Shown here piece by piece: positions 43,129 through 50,969 of a DNA stretch of 64,000 bases. The stretch lies in NCBI GenBank assembly GCA_964370375.1, contig CAYJIX010000002.1, positions 1 to 64,000 on the forward strand, in the 5' to 3' direction. Every line of letters starts with the position of its first letter. The stretch's first letter is position 1. Origin of the DNA: CAYJIX01 sp964370375 (lineage in GTDB: Bacteria > Desulfobacterota > Desulfovibrionia > Desulfovibrionales > Desulfovibrionaceae). Made by a program: the position numbers and the translations under genes. The notes beneath the pieces were generated by a model. The model did not search any database, was not told where the DNA came from, and saw only the letters and a program-made list of their open reading frames with translations.

Positions 43129-43923
43129 GTGGAAAAATATTTATCAATAGGGGAACTCTCTACAATGAAAGGCGTAAGCCACAGGGCTTTGCGTCATTAT
43201 GGAGAGTTAGGAATTTTAGTGCCTGCTTACGTAAATCCTGAAACAGGATATAGATATTATTCAAAAAATCAGATACTTATTCTTGATATGATCACTCTTT
43301 GCGTGGCGTTGGGCATCCCTTTGAAGACGTTTAAAAAATATATTCTCAAGGAAGGTAGCATTGACGCAAAACAAATGATAGAAGATGCCAAGCTTAAGGC
43401 TTTGGACGTGCAAAAAAATATTGAGCAAAAGCTATACTTTCTTGAAACCGCCACAGAGCATTTTATGGACGCGCAAAAGGCTTCTTTGCAGGATCAAGTG
43501 TATACAAAGCGCATACAAAAACGCTATTTCCTCACCACAGATGCCCCCAAAGACTTTGAAATAGAAGTCAATTTTTGGACAAAAATGACAGAGCTCTATA
43601 AAGAATCAGCAAGGCGTGATTTTGCCATGGCTATCAATCAAGGCATGTGTTTTTGGCTACAAGAAGGACAAATACGGCGGAAATATTTTGTAGAAATTCA
43701 AAATCCGGAATCAGTGCACGAACAACCTGATATTGTAATCATACCGGATGCGGAATTTGTTTGCGAATTTTATAGGGAGCCGCTTTTTTTGAAAGCTATC
43801 GAAAAATATCAAGCGCATAACTATTTTCTTTCAGGGAATATATGCATTGTAAGTGACATTTTTGAAGATACCATCACGTACAAACCTGCTCCTTTTGAAG
43901 TGCAATTACTGGCAAGACGCTGA
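43129..43923 (+). CDS. MerR-family transcriptional regulator with effector domain
   Basis: A 264-residue regulator. The GTG at 43129 is preferred because AAGGA lies eight bases upstream; a GTG at 43102 overlaps the control region. The N-terminal winged helix reads YLSIGELSTMKGVSHRALRHY followed by GELGILVPAYVNPETGYRYYSKNQ, typical of BmrR/TipA types, then a long dimerisation coiled coil (KLKALDVQKNIEQKLYFLETA). The C-terminal 150 residues form an effector-binding part without clear GyrI motifs. Divergent from the MATE pump, its probable target. Confidence 0.85.
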   Translation: MEKYLSIGELSTMKGVSHRALRHYGELGILVPAYVNPETGYRYYSKNQILILDMITLCVALGIPLKTFKKYILKEGSIDAKQMIEDAKLKALDVQKNIEQKLYFLETATEHFMDAQKASLQDQVYTKRIQKRYFLTTDAPKDFEIEVNFWTKMTELYKESARRDFAMAINQGMCFWLQEGQIRRKYFVEIQNPESVHEQPDIVIIPDAEFVCEFYREPLFLKAIEKYQAHNYFLSGNICIVSDIFEDTITYKPAPFEVQLLARR

Positions 43924-44031
43924 AAAATAGCCGTGTTGTTGCTATATGTTTGCTTGCATCTGGTTTTTAAAAATGAGGGGCCATAGTATTATTGCCATGG
44001 GTGCACACAATAGTTCACGCATTGTGCCTAT

Positions 44032-44085
44032 GGCAAAAGTTAAGCCCCATGCGGCTTTGTGGGCTACATGGGGCTTTGTGATTTA
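44032..44085. repeat. 53-bp perfect repeat with hairpin, copy 1
   Basis: A stretch of about 53 bases around AAGCCCCATG...CATGGGGCTT is identical to 45654-45708. It folds into a strong hairpin with an inner GGC...GGGC region. This copy follows the MerR gene and could be its terminator. Confidence 0.8.
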
Positions 44086-44175
44086 CGTTCAAAACGTTTC
44101 TGTTCATTCGACAGCACAAGGCCCCTCTTCATGTAGTTTTTACAAGGGTACGATTATACCTCATATCCCTTAAAT

Positions 44176-44452
44176 AAGAGCTCTGCGCAATCTTTTTTTT
44201 ATTTTTGTACTTTTGCAGTAAATTTATGCATGCGTTAACATATGTTTGTGCAGAAAAAACACATAAAAAGTAATCGTTTTCGTTGCTCTTTGTAGACGTA
44301 ATACTCGTTCTTCGTGTAACATCTATGCCACTAGCGTGGCATCCTTTCGAGCAGGAACGGCGAAGCAAAGCTCTGCCTATTTTGATTTTTGGTAGCAAAG
44401 ACTGTCGTTAACGCTCTAAAATCATCCGCACAATGAATTGTTCAGGAATCTT
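44176..44452 (+). repeat. Family-1 MITE-like element, copy B
   Basis: 277 bp. The left end AAGAGCTCTGCGCAAT is roughly the reverse complement of the right end CAATGAATTGTTCAGGAATC. A direct repeat TAAAT lies immediately on each side (44171-44175, 44453-44457), inside a longer shared TTAAATAAGAG. It contains a GCTCTTTGTAGACGTAATACT block and the 'gatttttggt' block shared with copies C and D. No coding capacity. Confidence 0.7.
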
Positions 44453-44580
44453 TAAATAAGAGTTTTGCTGCCAGAAAAGCATATTCTGTGCTTTTGTTTC
44501 TGGCAAGGGCATGTGTTTTAAAAAAAAATTCAAAATGAGCGTATGTTTTTCAGTGCCATAGAAGCAGGCACAAGCTGCAT

Positions 44581-45423
44581 TTACGTAAGGCTTTCTTTCT
44601 TTTTTGGGATAGCCAACAAGGTAAGGGTCGCAAAAAAAGCGATACACAGGGTGTATTGAAGTATCAGTTGCAGATAAGCACTGGCTGAAAATTCTACAGG
44701 CGGGCGTAGGCGTTTAGAGGGGGCACGGGTTTCTTTTGCAGGCGTATTTTGCAACCTTGAGTTTGTAGAAGGTTGTGAGCTTTGATCTAAAGATGTCATA
44801 TGTGCCATGTCTTCGCGTTGCGTGCTCTTGGCAGCAAGTTCATAGGATTGCTTTTTTGCAGGAGGTTCTACAAAAGGGGCTGTAAGGTATTTAGGAATAT
44901 CAGAGGTCACTACGCTAAACCCGCCGCCCACAAGCACTATGCATACTATACATGTTTTGAACGACTTGGAAAAATGCCATGCCCCTTGCACGCGGAACAT
45001 CTTTTTCATGCTGATTTTTATAAAATCCCAATGAAGCGCCACATGAACGGCAAGGATGACAAGGGCAATTCCAGAAAATGTGATATGGAAAACCATGGGC
45101 CACTTGGCTGAAATTGCAAGCGAAGGGAACACTATTTTTGAAGATAAAAGCCCTGTAACAACTATAATACTAAAACTTACACATAAAAAAACATTTAAGA
45201 TATAGTTTATTTTAGCCTTGTTTGGCAGCGAATGAGAAAAAAAACGTTTTGTGGCTCCGACAATCCATTTATGATGTATAAGCAGATGAACAATCATGCA
45301 TAGCGTAAAAAGAAGTCCGCCCCATTCATGGACATGTAAGCCGGTAATTGATTTATCAAGCATCAAAACAAACAAGAACATCATCAAAATATCAAGAATG
45401 ATTTTTACAGTGGTTTTGCTCAA
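44581..45423 (-). CDS. Membrane cytochrome-b-like (DUF4405-type) protein
   Basis: A 280-residue integral membrane protein. Five hydrophobic segments are visible, with His pairs suited to heme ligation: GLHVHEWGG, CMIVHLLIHHKW, VFHITFSGIALVILAVHVALHW. A Pro/Ser/Thr/Lys-rich periplasmic or cytoplasmic stretch of about 70 residues (APFVEPPAKKQ...KRLRPPVEF) precedes the last helix. It begins with TTG at 45423, supported by GGAGG nine bases upstream. Family and electron partners are not certain; its neighbours do not help. Confidence 0.65.
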   Translation of the reverse strand: MSKTTVKIILDILMMFLFVLMLDKSITGLHVHEWGGLLFTLCMIVHLLIHHKWIVGATKRFFSHSLPNKAKINYILNVFLCVSFSIIVVTGLLSSKIVFPSLAISAKWPMVFHITFSGIALVILAVHVALHWDFIKISMKKMFRVQGAWHFSKSFKTCIVCIVLVGGGFSVVTSDIPKYLTAPFVEPPAKKQSYELAAKSTQREDMAHMTSLDQSSQPSTNSRLQNTPAKETRAPSKRLRPPVEFSASAYLQLILQYTLCIAFFATLTLLAIPKKKESLT

Positions 45424-45490
45424 AGTTTTTTCCTCCAGATTTATTTCTAAAGTGGAACTAGCAAACCATGTGCCATGTTGTATGTGTTTG

Positions 45491-45518
45491 ATTTTATGAT
45501 AATAAATAAAAAAATCAA
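45491..45518 (-). promoter_or_regulatory. Promoter of the cytochrome-b-like gene
   Basis: On the minus strand TTGATT (45518-45513), 16 bp, TAAAAT (45496-45491). Confidence 0.5.
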
Positions 45519-45533
45519 GATTTGCTTATTCTG

Positions 45534-45554
45534 AGTGTGTACATTTTACACACT
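45534..45554. promoter_or_regulatory. Perfect 21-bp dyad, possible activator site
   Basis: AGTGTGTA-CATTT-TACACACT is a perfect 8-bp inverted repeat centred about 60 bp upstream of the inferred transcription start of the cytochrome-b-like gene, the position used by CRP/FNR-type activators. The half-sites resemble TGTG/CACA, but the spacing is odd for that family. Inference. Confidence 0.4.
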
Positions 45555-45653
45555 GTTGGCTTGTGGTGAGCAAAAAATATACATGCTGCAAAGCAAGGCA
45601 TAAAAATACAGTTGACGTCACGTTCAAACCTGTCGCCCCTCTTTTTTGGTGAA

Positions 45654-45708
45654 AGGGCAAAAGTTAAGCCCCATGCGGCTTTGTGGGCTACATGGGGCTT
45701 TGTGATTT
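45654..45708. repeat. 53-bp perfect repeat with hairpin, copy 2 (after tRNA-Phe)
   Basis: Identical over about 53 bases to copy 1 at 44032. It lies directly downstream of tRNA-Phe on the minus strand and probably acts as its terminator. Confidence 0.8.
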
Positions 45709-45715
45709 TAGTGCG

Positions 45716-45791
<76 letters not shown>

Positions 45792-45800
45792 GCAGAAATG

Positions 45801-45829
45801 TTTGTAACTAAAAGCATGATGCTTGGCAA
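45801..45829 (-). promoter_or_regulatory. Candidate promoter of tRNA-Phe
   Basis: On the minus strand TTGCCA (45829-45824), 17 bp, TACAAA (45806-45801), 9 bp before the tRNA. Confidence 0.4.
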
Positions 45830-46031
45830 GGCTTTTTTTTAATACTTCGCGTATTTTCTTGTAACACAGTGTATTATAAGGATATATTTGTGTTTTGCCA
45901 AGGCTTTGCACAGCTCAAGATAGCCGTTTATGGTATAAAAACAGGGTAAAAAACGAGGAAACCCCTTGGGCTTTTCCTTGATTTTGCCTTGTGTTCTTGA
46001 CAAAACCACTGTCTTTTTGCATAGATAAGTC

Positions 46032-47675
46032 ATGGGTACAGCACTTTTATTTGTATTTGGCAGCCTTGGTCTGTTTTTGGGCACAGCCAATCCTTTTTGG
46101 CACATGCCTCCCTTGATTTTGCTGTGGCCTCTTTGCGTGGCCTTTTTAGGTTTGCGTGCAGGTAGCCCCTATACAGCCTTTCGCCACGGCTGGTTTTGCT
46201 CACTTTTGGGGTCTGCTGCTGCGTTATATTGGGTAGCGGTACCCATGCAGGAGGTTGGGCAGATCCCCTTGGTGCTGGCCATCCCTTGTGTTGTTGTACT
46301 TGGGGCAGCTTCAGGTTTATTTGAAGGTTTCTTTGCCCTTATGGCCTATGGCGTGCGCCGTAGCGGCCCTACACGGCAAGCTCTTGTGCTTGGTTTGTCT
46401 TGGTTTTTGCTTGAATGGGTGCGCGGCTGGATTTTGACGGGATTTCCTTGGCTTGGCCTTGCAGGGGCCTTTGCACCGTGGCCGTTTGCCATCCAAGGGG
46501 CCTCTTTTCTTGGGACCTTTGGGCTTGCCGGGCTTTTTGTTGCCCTTGCGTATATGGGCGCACGCTCTTTTCCTTTGCAGGCCGCCATGGGTTTGCCTGA
46601 AAATGGCACAGCAGGGCAACGTCGTTTTTTAGCTCTTTTATCAGTGGCAGGTTTTTCGGCCTTGATTGGTTTTGGCCTGTGGCGTTTGGAAGCTAAGCCT
46701 TTGCTTGAAGATGAGCCCGTACAGATTGCCCTTATACAAGGCAATATTGACCAAAACGTCAAATGGGATTTGGCCATGCAGCGTGCCACGGTGAATACCT
46801 ACATGCGCCTGTCAAAAAAAAGCCTTGAAGGAGCAACGCCGCCGCAATTGCTCATATGGCCGGAAACAGCCATGCCGTTTGATTATGAACGGCAAGAGCT
46901 TTTTTCTGCCATCATAAAATCCTTTGCCGCGCGGCATGATGCAGGTATTCTTTTTGGCACTGTGGGGCGTGAGCACGGGGGAAAGGTTGGAGAATGGCAC
47001 CTTACAAACAGGGCGCATCTGGTTTTGCCAACAGGTGATGCCGGGTGGTATGAAAAAGAGCATCTTGTGCCGTTTGGCGAATATGTACCCCCTTGGCTCC
47101 ATATACCTTTTTTAGAATTTTTGTTACAAGGGGTAGGTGCGTACACGCCGGGAACACGCATTCGGCCTTTAACAGTGCCTTTAAAGGGCATGGCGCCTCA
47201 AAAAGATGGAACCGAATCTGCAACGCACGCATCCCTAGCGAAGGATGCACAGGATTCTGCCCTTGTTTTGGGAGTGCTTATTTGTTATGAAGCAGTGTTC
47301 CCTAAGTTGGCTCGTCAGCGTGTTTTGCAAGGTGCAAACGTTTTGGCTGTGATCAGTAACGATGCGTGGTTTGGTTATAGCTCTGCGCCGACCCAGCATT
47401 TGTATCTTTCGCTTTTGCGAGCGGTTGAAGAGGGACGCCCCATTGTTCGAGCGACCAATACAGGCCTTTCTGCCTTTATTGATGCCTACGGGCAGATTCA
47501 ATCTGTAGGCGGACTTTTTGAAGAAACGTACATGACAGGTTCTGTACGGGCCGTGCGTTCGTCAACTCTTTTTTTTCATGTGGAGCCGTGGCTGGCTCCC
47601 ATAGCTTTGGCTCTATTGTTTTTGCTTTTGCTGCAAGAGATGTATAGATGTCGTAACCGTGTTTTCCATAGGTAG
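46032..47675 (+). CDS. lnt: Apolipoprotein N-acyltransferase
   Basis: A 547-residue inner-membrane enzyme adding the third acyl chain to lipoproteins. The N-terminal 200 residues hold six or seven hydrophobic helices, including FLLEWVRGWILTGFPWLGLA, the family hallmark. The nitrilase-like domain has the Glu-Lys-Cys triad: Glu in LLIWPETAMPF, Lys in WYEKEHLVPFGEYVP, Cys in LGVLICYEAVFP. SNDAWFG with SSAPTQH follows, as expected. A final transmembrane helix anchors the C-terminus. prfB starts 5 bp after the stop. Confidence 0.96.
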   Translation: MGTALLFVFGSLGLFLGTANPFWHMPPLILLWPLCVAFLGLRAGSPYTAFRHGWFCSLLGSAAALYWVAVPMQEVGQIPLVLAIPCVVVLGAASGLFEGFFALMAYGVRRSGPTRQALVLGLSWFLLEWVRGWILTGFPWLGLAGAFAPWPFAIQGASFLGTFGLAGLFVALAYMGARSFPLQAAMGLPENGTAGQRRFLALLSVAGFSALIGFGLWRLEAKPLLEDEPVQIALIQGNIDQNVKWDLAMQRATVNTYMRLSKKSLEGATPPQLLIWPETAMPFDYERQELFSAIIKSFAARHDAGILFGTVGREHGGKVGEWHLTNRAHLVLPTGDAGWYEKEHLVPFGEYVPPWLHIPFLEFLLQGVGAYTPGTRIRPLTVPLKGMAPQKDGTESATHASLAKDAQDSALVLGVLICYEAVFPKLARQRVLQGANVLAVISNDAWFGYSSAPTQHLYLSLLRAVEEGRPIVRATNTGLSAFIDAYGQIQSVGGLFEETYMTGSVRAVRSSTLFFHVEPWLAPIALALLFLLLLQEMYRCRNRVFHR

Positions 47676-47680
47676 TTTTC

Positions 47681-48818
47681 ATGCTGCACCTTACAGACCT
47701 AAAGCCTCGAATCCAACAGCTTTCAGAGCGTTATTCTGTCCTTTGGAGGCGTCTTTGACCAGCCTGCACACACAAAACGCTTGGCTGAAATAGAAACGCA
47801 ATTGGCTCAACCTGATGCGTGGAATGCGCCGGAAAAGCTGACGCCCGTTTTGCGTGAAAAAAGCAGCCTTGAGCATGAAGTTGCACGAGCTCATGCCTTG
47901 TCAACGTGTCATAACGACATGTTAGAGTGGCTAGAAATGGCCCAAGAGCTGGAATCAGGGGATCATACCGACAATGTTGAATTGCAAGAGGCCCTTGCGT
48001 CACTCGCTCAGCAAATAGAGCAGTTGACAACCTTGCTTGGTGAAACAGAAATTTCGCTCCTGCTTGGCGCAGAGGAAGATGGCATGGACGCCATTATCGA
48101 TATTCACCCGGGGGCTGGCGGTACCGAGGCGCAAGATTGGGCTCAAATGCTCCAACGTATGTACATACGCTTTGCAGATGCCAAAGGTTTTGCTGTTGAA
48201 GAAATGGATTATCTGCCGGGCGATGAGGCTGGCATAAAAAGCGTGACCTTGCGTTTTGCCGGAACCAATGCCTATGGATTGCTCAAGCATGAACGTGGTA
48301 TTCATCGGCTTATCCGTATATCTCCTTTTGATTCGTCAGGGCGGCGTCACACTTCTTTTGCTTCTGTGGATGTGATTCCGGATGCAGGGCAGGATATTAC
48401 CATTGACATAAAGGAAGCGGATTTGCGTGTGGATGTGTTTCGTTCCAGCGGCCCTGGAGGGCAGAGTGTGAACACTACAAGCTCTGCCGTTAGGATTACG
48501 CATATCCCAACAGGGCTTGTGGCCCAGTGTCAGAACGAAAAATCCCAACACCACAATAAAGAATCAGCCATGCGTATTTTACGGGGGCGTTTATACGAGC
48601 TTGAATTGCGTAAACGTGATGAAGCTCGTCAGGCCCAGTATGCCGGTAAGGATGCCATCAGCTTTGGCAGTCAGATACGAACCTATACGTTACAGCCTTA
48701 TCGTTTGGTAAAAGATCACAGAACCAACACTGAAATCGGTGATGTGGAGGCGGTACTCAATGGCAAAATTGACAAATTGTTGCAAGACGCCTTGCTCGCC
48801 TTCCATGACAGAGGGTAA
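47681..48818 (+). CDS. prfB: Peptide chain release factor 2, with programmed +1 frameshift
   Basis: RF2, which terminates translation at UGA and UAA. Frame 0 runs from the ATG at 47681 for 25 codons to CTT TGA (47753-47758); a +1 slip on CTT continues as GAC CAG (47757 on) to the stop at 48818, giving about 378 residues. A Shine-Dalgarno-like GGAGG (47745-47749) sits three bases before CTT, as in E. coli, and TGA is followed by C. The protein shows the anticodon-mimic SPF tripeptide (ISPFDSSGRRHTSF) and the catalytic GGQ in SSGPGGQSVNTTSSA. Low RF2 raises frameshifting, so the gene is self-regulated. The next gene starts 4 bp later. Confidence 0.96.
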
Positions 48819-48822
48819 TCCC

Positions 48823-49644
48823 ATGGATACAGTAGCCTTATCCCGTGAGGTGCACGCCCTGCGTGAACGCCTTAACCAACTGCTCAAACGCGAGGCGCAA
48901 GGTGCTGCCACGGGGGAGAAAAGTCCGGCCCTCTTGGTAGCCAGAATCGTGCCTAACATGACCCTTGAGGATTGGCAGAACATGGCAAAGGAGCTTCCGG
49001 AAGAAGAAGCGTGGTTTGCCTTGCCCATGGACGCGCAGCATTATCCCAACCTGGCAGGATTTACCGGAAAGCTAACCGGACAACATACAGATCAGGGTAT
49101 TTTATGCCAGACTACAGGGCTTTTGCTCACAAATCCTTTTATGGAAAAGTTTGAAGAACACATAAGGCAAAGCCGTACAAACAGTAGCGATCTTGTGTTT
49201 ATTTTGTTTGAACTTAGCGAAAAGGACAAGGACTTGCTAGTGCTTATGAGCGATGTTTTGCGTGCTCATACAAGGGGTTGCGATGTCCTTGGCTACCTTG
49301 GTGAGACTGTGAGCGGCGAGCACCGCTTGGCCTTACTCATGCCTGGTGGCACAGCGTTACGGGCGCGTGGCTTTGCTGAGCGGCTCATGGTGGGTTTTGT
49401 TGAGTCAGCTTCTCCAAGGTATGATACGGCAGATACAGGGCTCCCCCTTAAAGCAGGGCTTGTGTGTTTTGATATTGAAGGCGGGAGCGATACTGACTCG
49501 CTCATGGACCAGGTCGAAAAAGCCCTTGCAGAAGCGAGCCCCGGCACGACAAAAACCTACCGTAAAGGCGGTGCCATTATTGACGAACGCCTAACCCAAG
49601 TGCAGGCAGGGGAAAAACTTTTCCTTTTTGGGAACAATACATGA
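48823..49644 (+). CDS. Degenerate GGDEF-like domain protein
   Basis: A 273-residue protein started at ATG 48823 with GAGGG upstream. The N-terminus has a coiled-coil-like helix (REVHALRERLNQLLKREA). The second half resembles a GGDEF/diguanylate-cyclase fold: NPFMEKFEEHIRQSR..SSDLVFILFEL, VLRAHTRGCDVLGYLGE, HRLALLMPGGTALRARGFAERL, and GLVCFDIEGGSDTDSLMDQVEKAL. The signature GGDEF loop is replaced by ETVSGEHR, so catalysis is unlikely. Alternatively it is just a related fold. It sits in a tight group with prfB and the MinD-like gene (4-bp overlap). Confidence 0.55.
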   Translation: MDTVALSREVHALRERLNQLLKREAQGAATGEKSPALLVARIVPNMTLEDWQNMAKELPEEEAWFALPMDAQHYPNLAGFTGKLTGQHTDQGILCQTTGLLLTNPFMEKFEEHIRQSRTNSSDLVFILFELSEKDKDLLVLMSDVLRAHTRGCDVLGYLGETVSGEHRLALLMPGGTALRARGFAERLMVGFVESASPRYDTADTGLPLKAGLVCFDIEGGSDTDSLMDQVEKALAEASPGTTKTYRKGGAIIDERLTQVQAGEKLFLFGNNT

Positions 49645-50450
49645 ACGCACGTCCAACCCTTAGCATAGCTGTTATGAGTGGCAAAGGCGGCGTTGGCAAA
49701 ACCAACGTGTCTTTGAACCTAGCCTATGCTTTGCATAAACTGAGCAGTAGGACGCTGCTTATGGATTGTGATTTTGGTCTGGCCAATCTTGATGTGCTTA
49801 TGGGATTGCATACCAAGGCCACCTTACAAGACGTTTTACTGGCTGATGGAGATGTTCGGCAAATCATTCAATCGGCAGGAGCACCAGGTTTTGATGTGTT
49901 GCCGGCAGCATCAGGCGTGCCTGAACTGGTTGACCTTGACGAAGACACTAGGGACATATTGGTACGCCAATTAGTGCCTGTGCTTTTTGATTATGATTAT
50001 GTGTTTCTTGACCTTGGAGCCGGAATCAGTCAAACCGTACAGGCTTTTGCCGGCATGGTTACAGCGCGACTTGTTGTTGTTACTCCGGAACCTACGTCCA
50101 TTACCGACAGTTATGCCATGATGAAGGTTATGGCTCATAACCATGAAGTGCGTGATTTTTTTATAGTGGTCAATCAAGCGGAAACAGTGCAAGAAGCAGA
50201 ACATACCTTTTCAAGGTTGCAGACAGCGTGCCGTCATTTTTTGCATATAGATCCGGTATTTCTTGGTCCTATTCAATTGGACGCGCAAGTTACCGAAGCT
50301 GTGCGACGGCAAAAATCGTTTGTACAATTGTTCCCTGGATGTCAGGCTTCGCGCGATGTTTACAAGATTGCGCATACCTTGGCATCGCTTCGGCGAAAAG
50401 CTTCGCACATTTTACGCAGAAAATCGGTGCTTTTTCCCTTGCCTGCATGA
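49641..50450 (+). CDS. MinD/ParA-family ATPase, FlhG-like
   Basis: A 269-residue deviant-Walker ATPase. The opening IAVMSGKGGVGKTNVSLNLAYAL has the KGGVGKT Walker A with the signature Lys. LLMDCDFGLANLDVLMGL is the switch I/Walker A' region, and DYVFLDLGAGISQTVQAF is Walker B, with Asp followed by Leu-Gly-Ala-Gly as in FlhG/YlxH. VVTPEPTSITDSYAMMKVM follows. FlhG homologues set flagellar number and place; no flagellar genes are seen here. The last 20 residues lack a clear amphipathic MinD membrane helix. ATGA overlap with the preceding gene. Confidence 0.8.
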   Translation: MNARPTLSIAVMSGKGGVGKTNVSLNLAYALHKLSSRTLLMDCDFGLANLDVLMGLHTKATLQDVLLADGDVRQIIQSAGAPGFDVLPAASGVPELVDLDEDTRDILVRQLVPVLFDYDYVFLDLGAGISQTVQAFAGMVTARLVVVTPEPTSITDSYAMMKVMAHNHEVRDFFIVVNQAETVQEAEHTFSRLQTACRHFLHIDPVFLGPIQLDAQVTEAVRRQKSFVQLFPGCQASRDVYKIAHTLASLRRKASHILRRKSVLFPLPA

Positions 50451-50501
50451 AAAAAATGTCATATGTTAGGTTATAAATCTTTGAAGAAGGAGCTGTATTG
50501 C

Positions 50502-50780
50502 ATGAATAAAAGCGAACTTGTCAAAGCGTTGGCTGATCAGGCCAATATTTCTCATGACGAGGCAATCCTTGTGGTCAACACCTTTGTCGATAGCATGAAG
50601 GATGTCCTAATGCAGGACGGACGGGTTGAAATCCGGGGGTTTGGCAGCTTCAAGGTAAAAAAATACGGCGGTTATACCGGCCGTAATCCGCGCACCGGTG
50701 AAAAAGTGACGGTTAAGCCTAAGCAGTTGCTCTTTTTCCGTGCAGGAAAAGAACTTAAGGAATATGTCAATTCCAGATAG
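50502..50780 (+). CDS. hup: HU/IHF-family DNA-binding protein
   Basis: A 92-residue HU-type nucleoid protein. The ATG at 50502 (MNKSELVKALADQANISHDE) has GAAGGAG upstream; a 13-codon extension is rejected. The DNA-binding arm is GRNPRTGEKVTVKPKQ, with the conserved RNPxTGE intercalating Pro, and GFGSFKVKKYGGYTGRN precedes it. It lies about 50 bp after the MinD-like gene and is followed by a terminator. Confidence 0.95.
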   Translation: MNKSELVKALADQANISHDEAILVVNTFVDSMKDVLMQDGRVEIRGFGSFKVKKYGGYTGRNPRTGEKVTVKPKQLLFFRAGKELKEYVNSR

Positions 50781-50829
50781 CCTTAAAGACTATTAAGTTC
50801 TGACCTTCACTCCTTTTATAACGCACATT

Positions 50830-50864
50830 ACCTGAGAGCGGCCGGTTCTGCTCTCAGGTCTTTG
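50830..50864 (+). terminator. Terminator after hup
   Basis: ACCTGAGAGC pairs perfectly with GCTCTCAGGT across a ten-base GC-rich loop, then CTTTGTG. Confidence 0.65.
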
Positions 50865-50969
50865 TGCTGGTGTAGAATGGATGTAAGCAGGCAGGCCCAA
50901 AAAATGTCGTACAACCCCTTGTATGGTACAAAGATGTTGCAGCGCGAAGCAACATGTTTTTCTTTGCGT

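Noticed and set aside
45839..46105. 88-residue minus-strand ORF before lnt
   Set aside because: It overlaps the lnt start and the tRNA-Phe promoter region, and its composition is unlike real proteins here.
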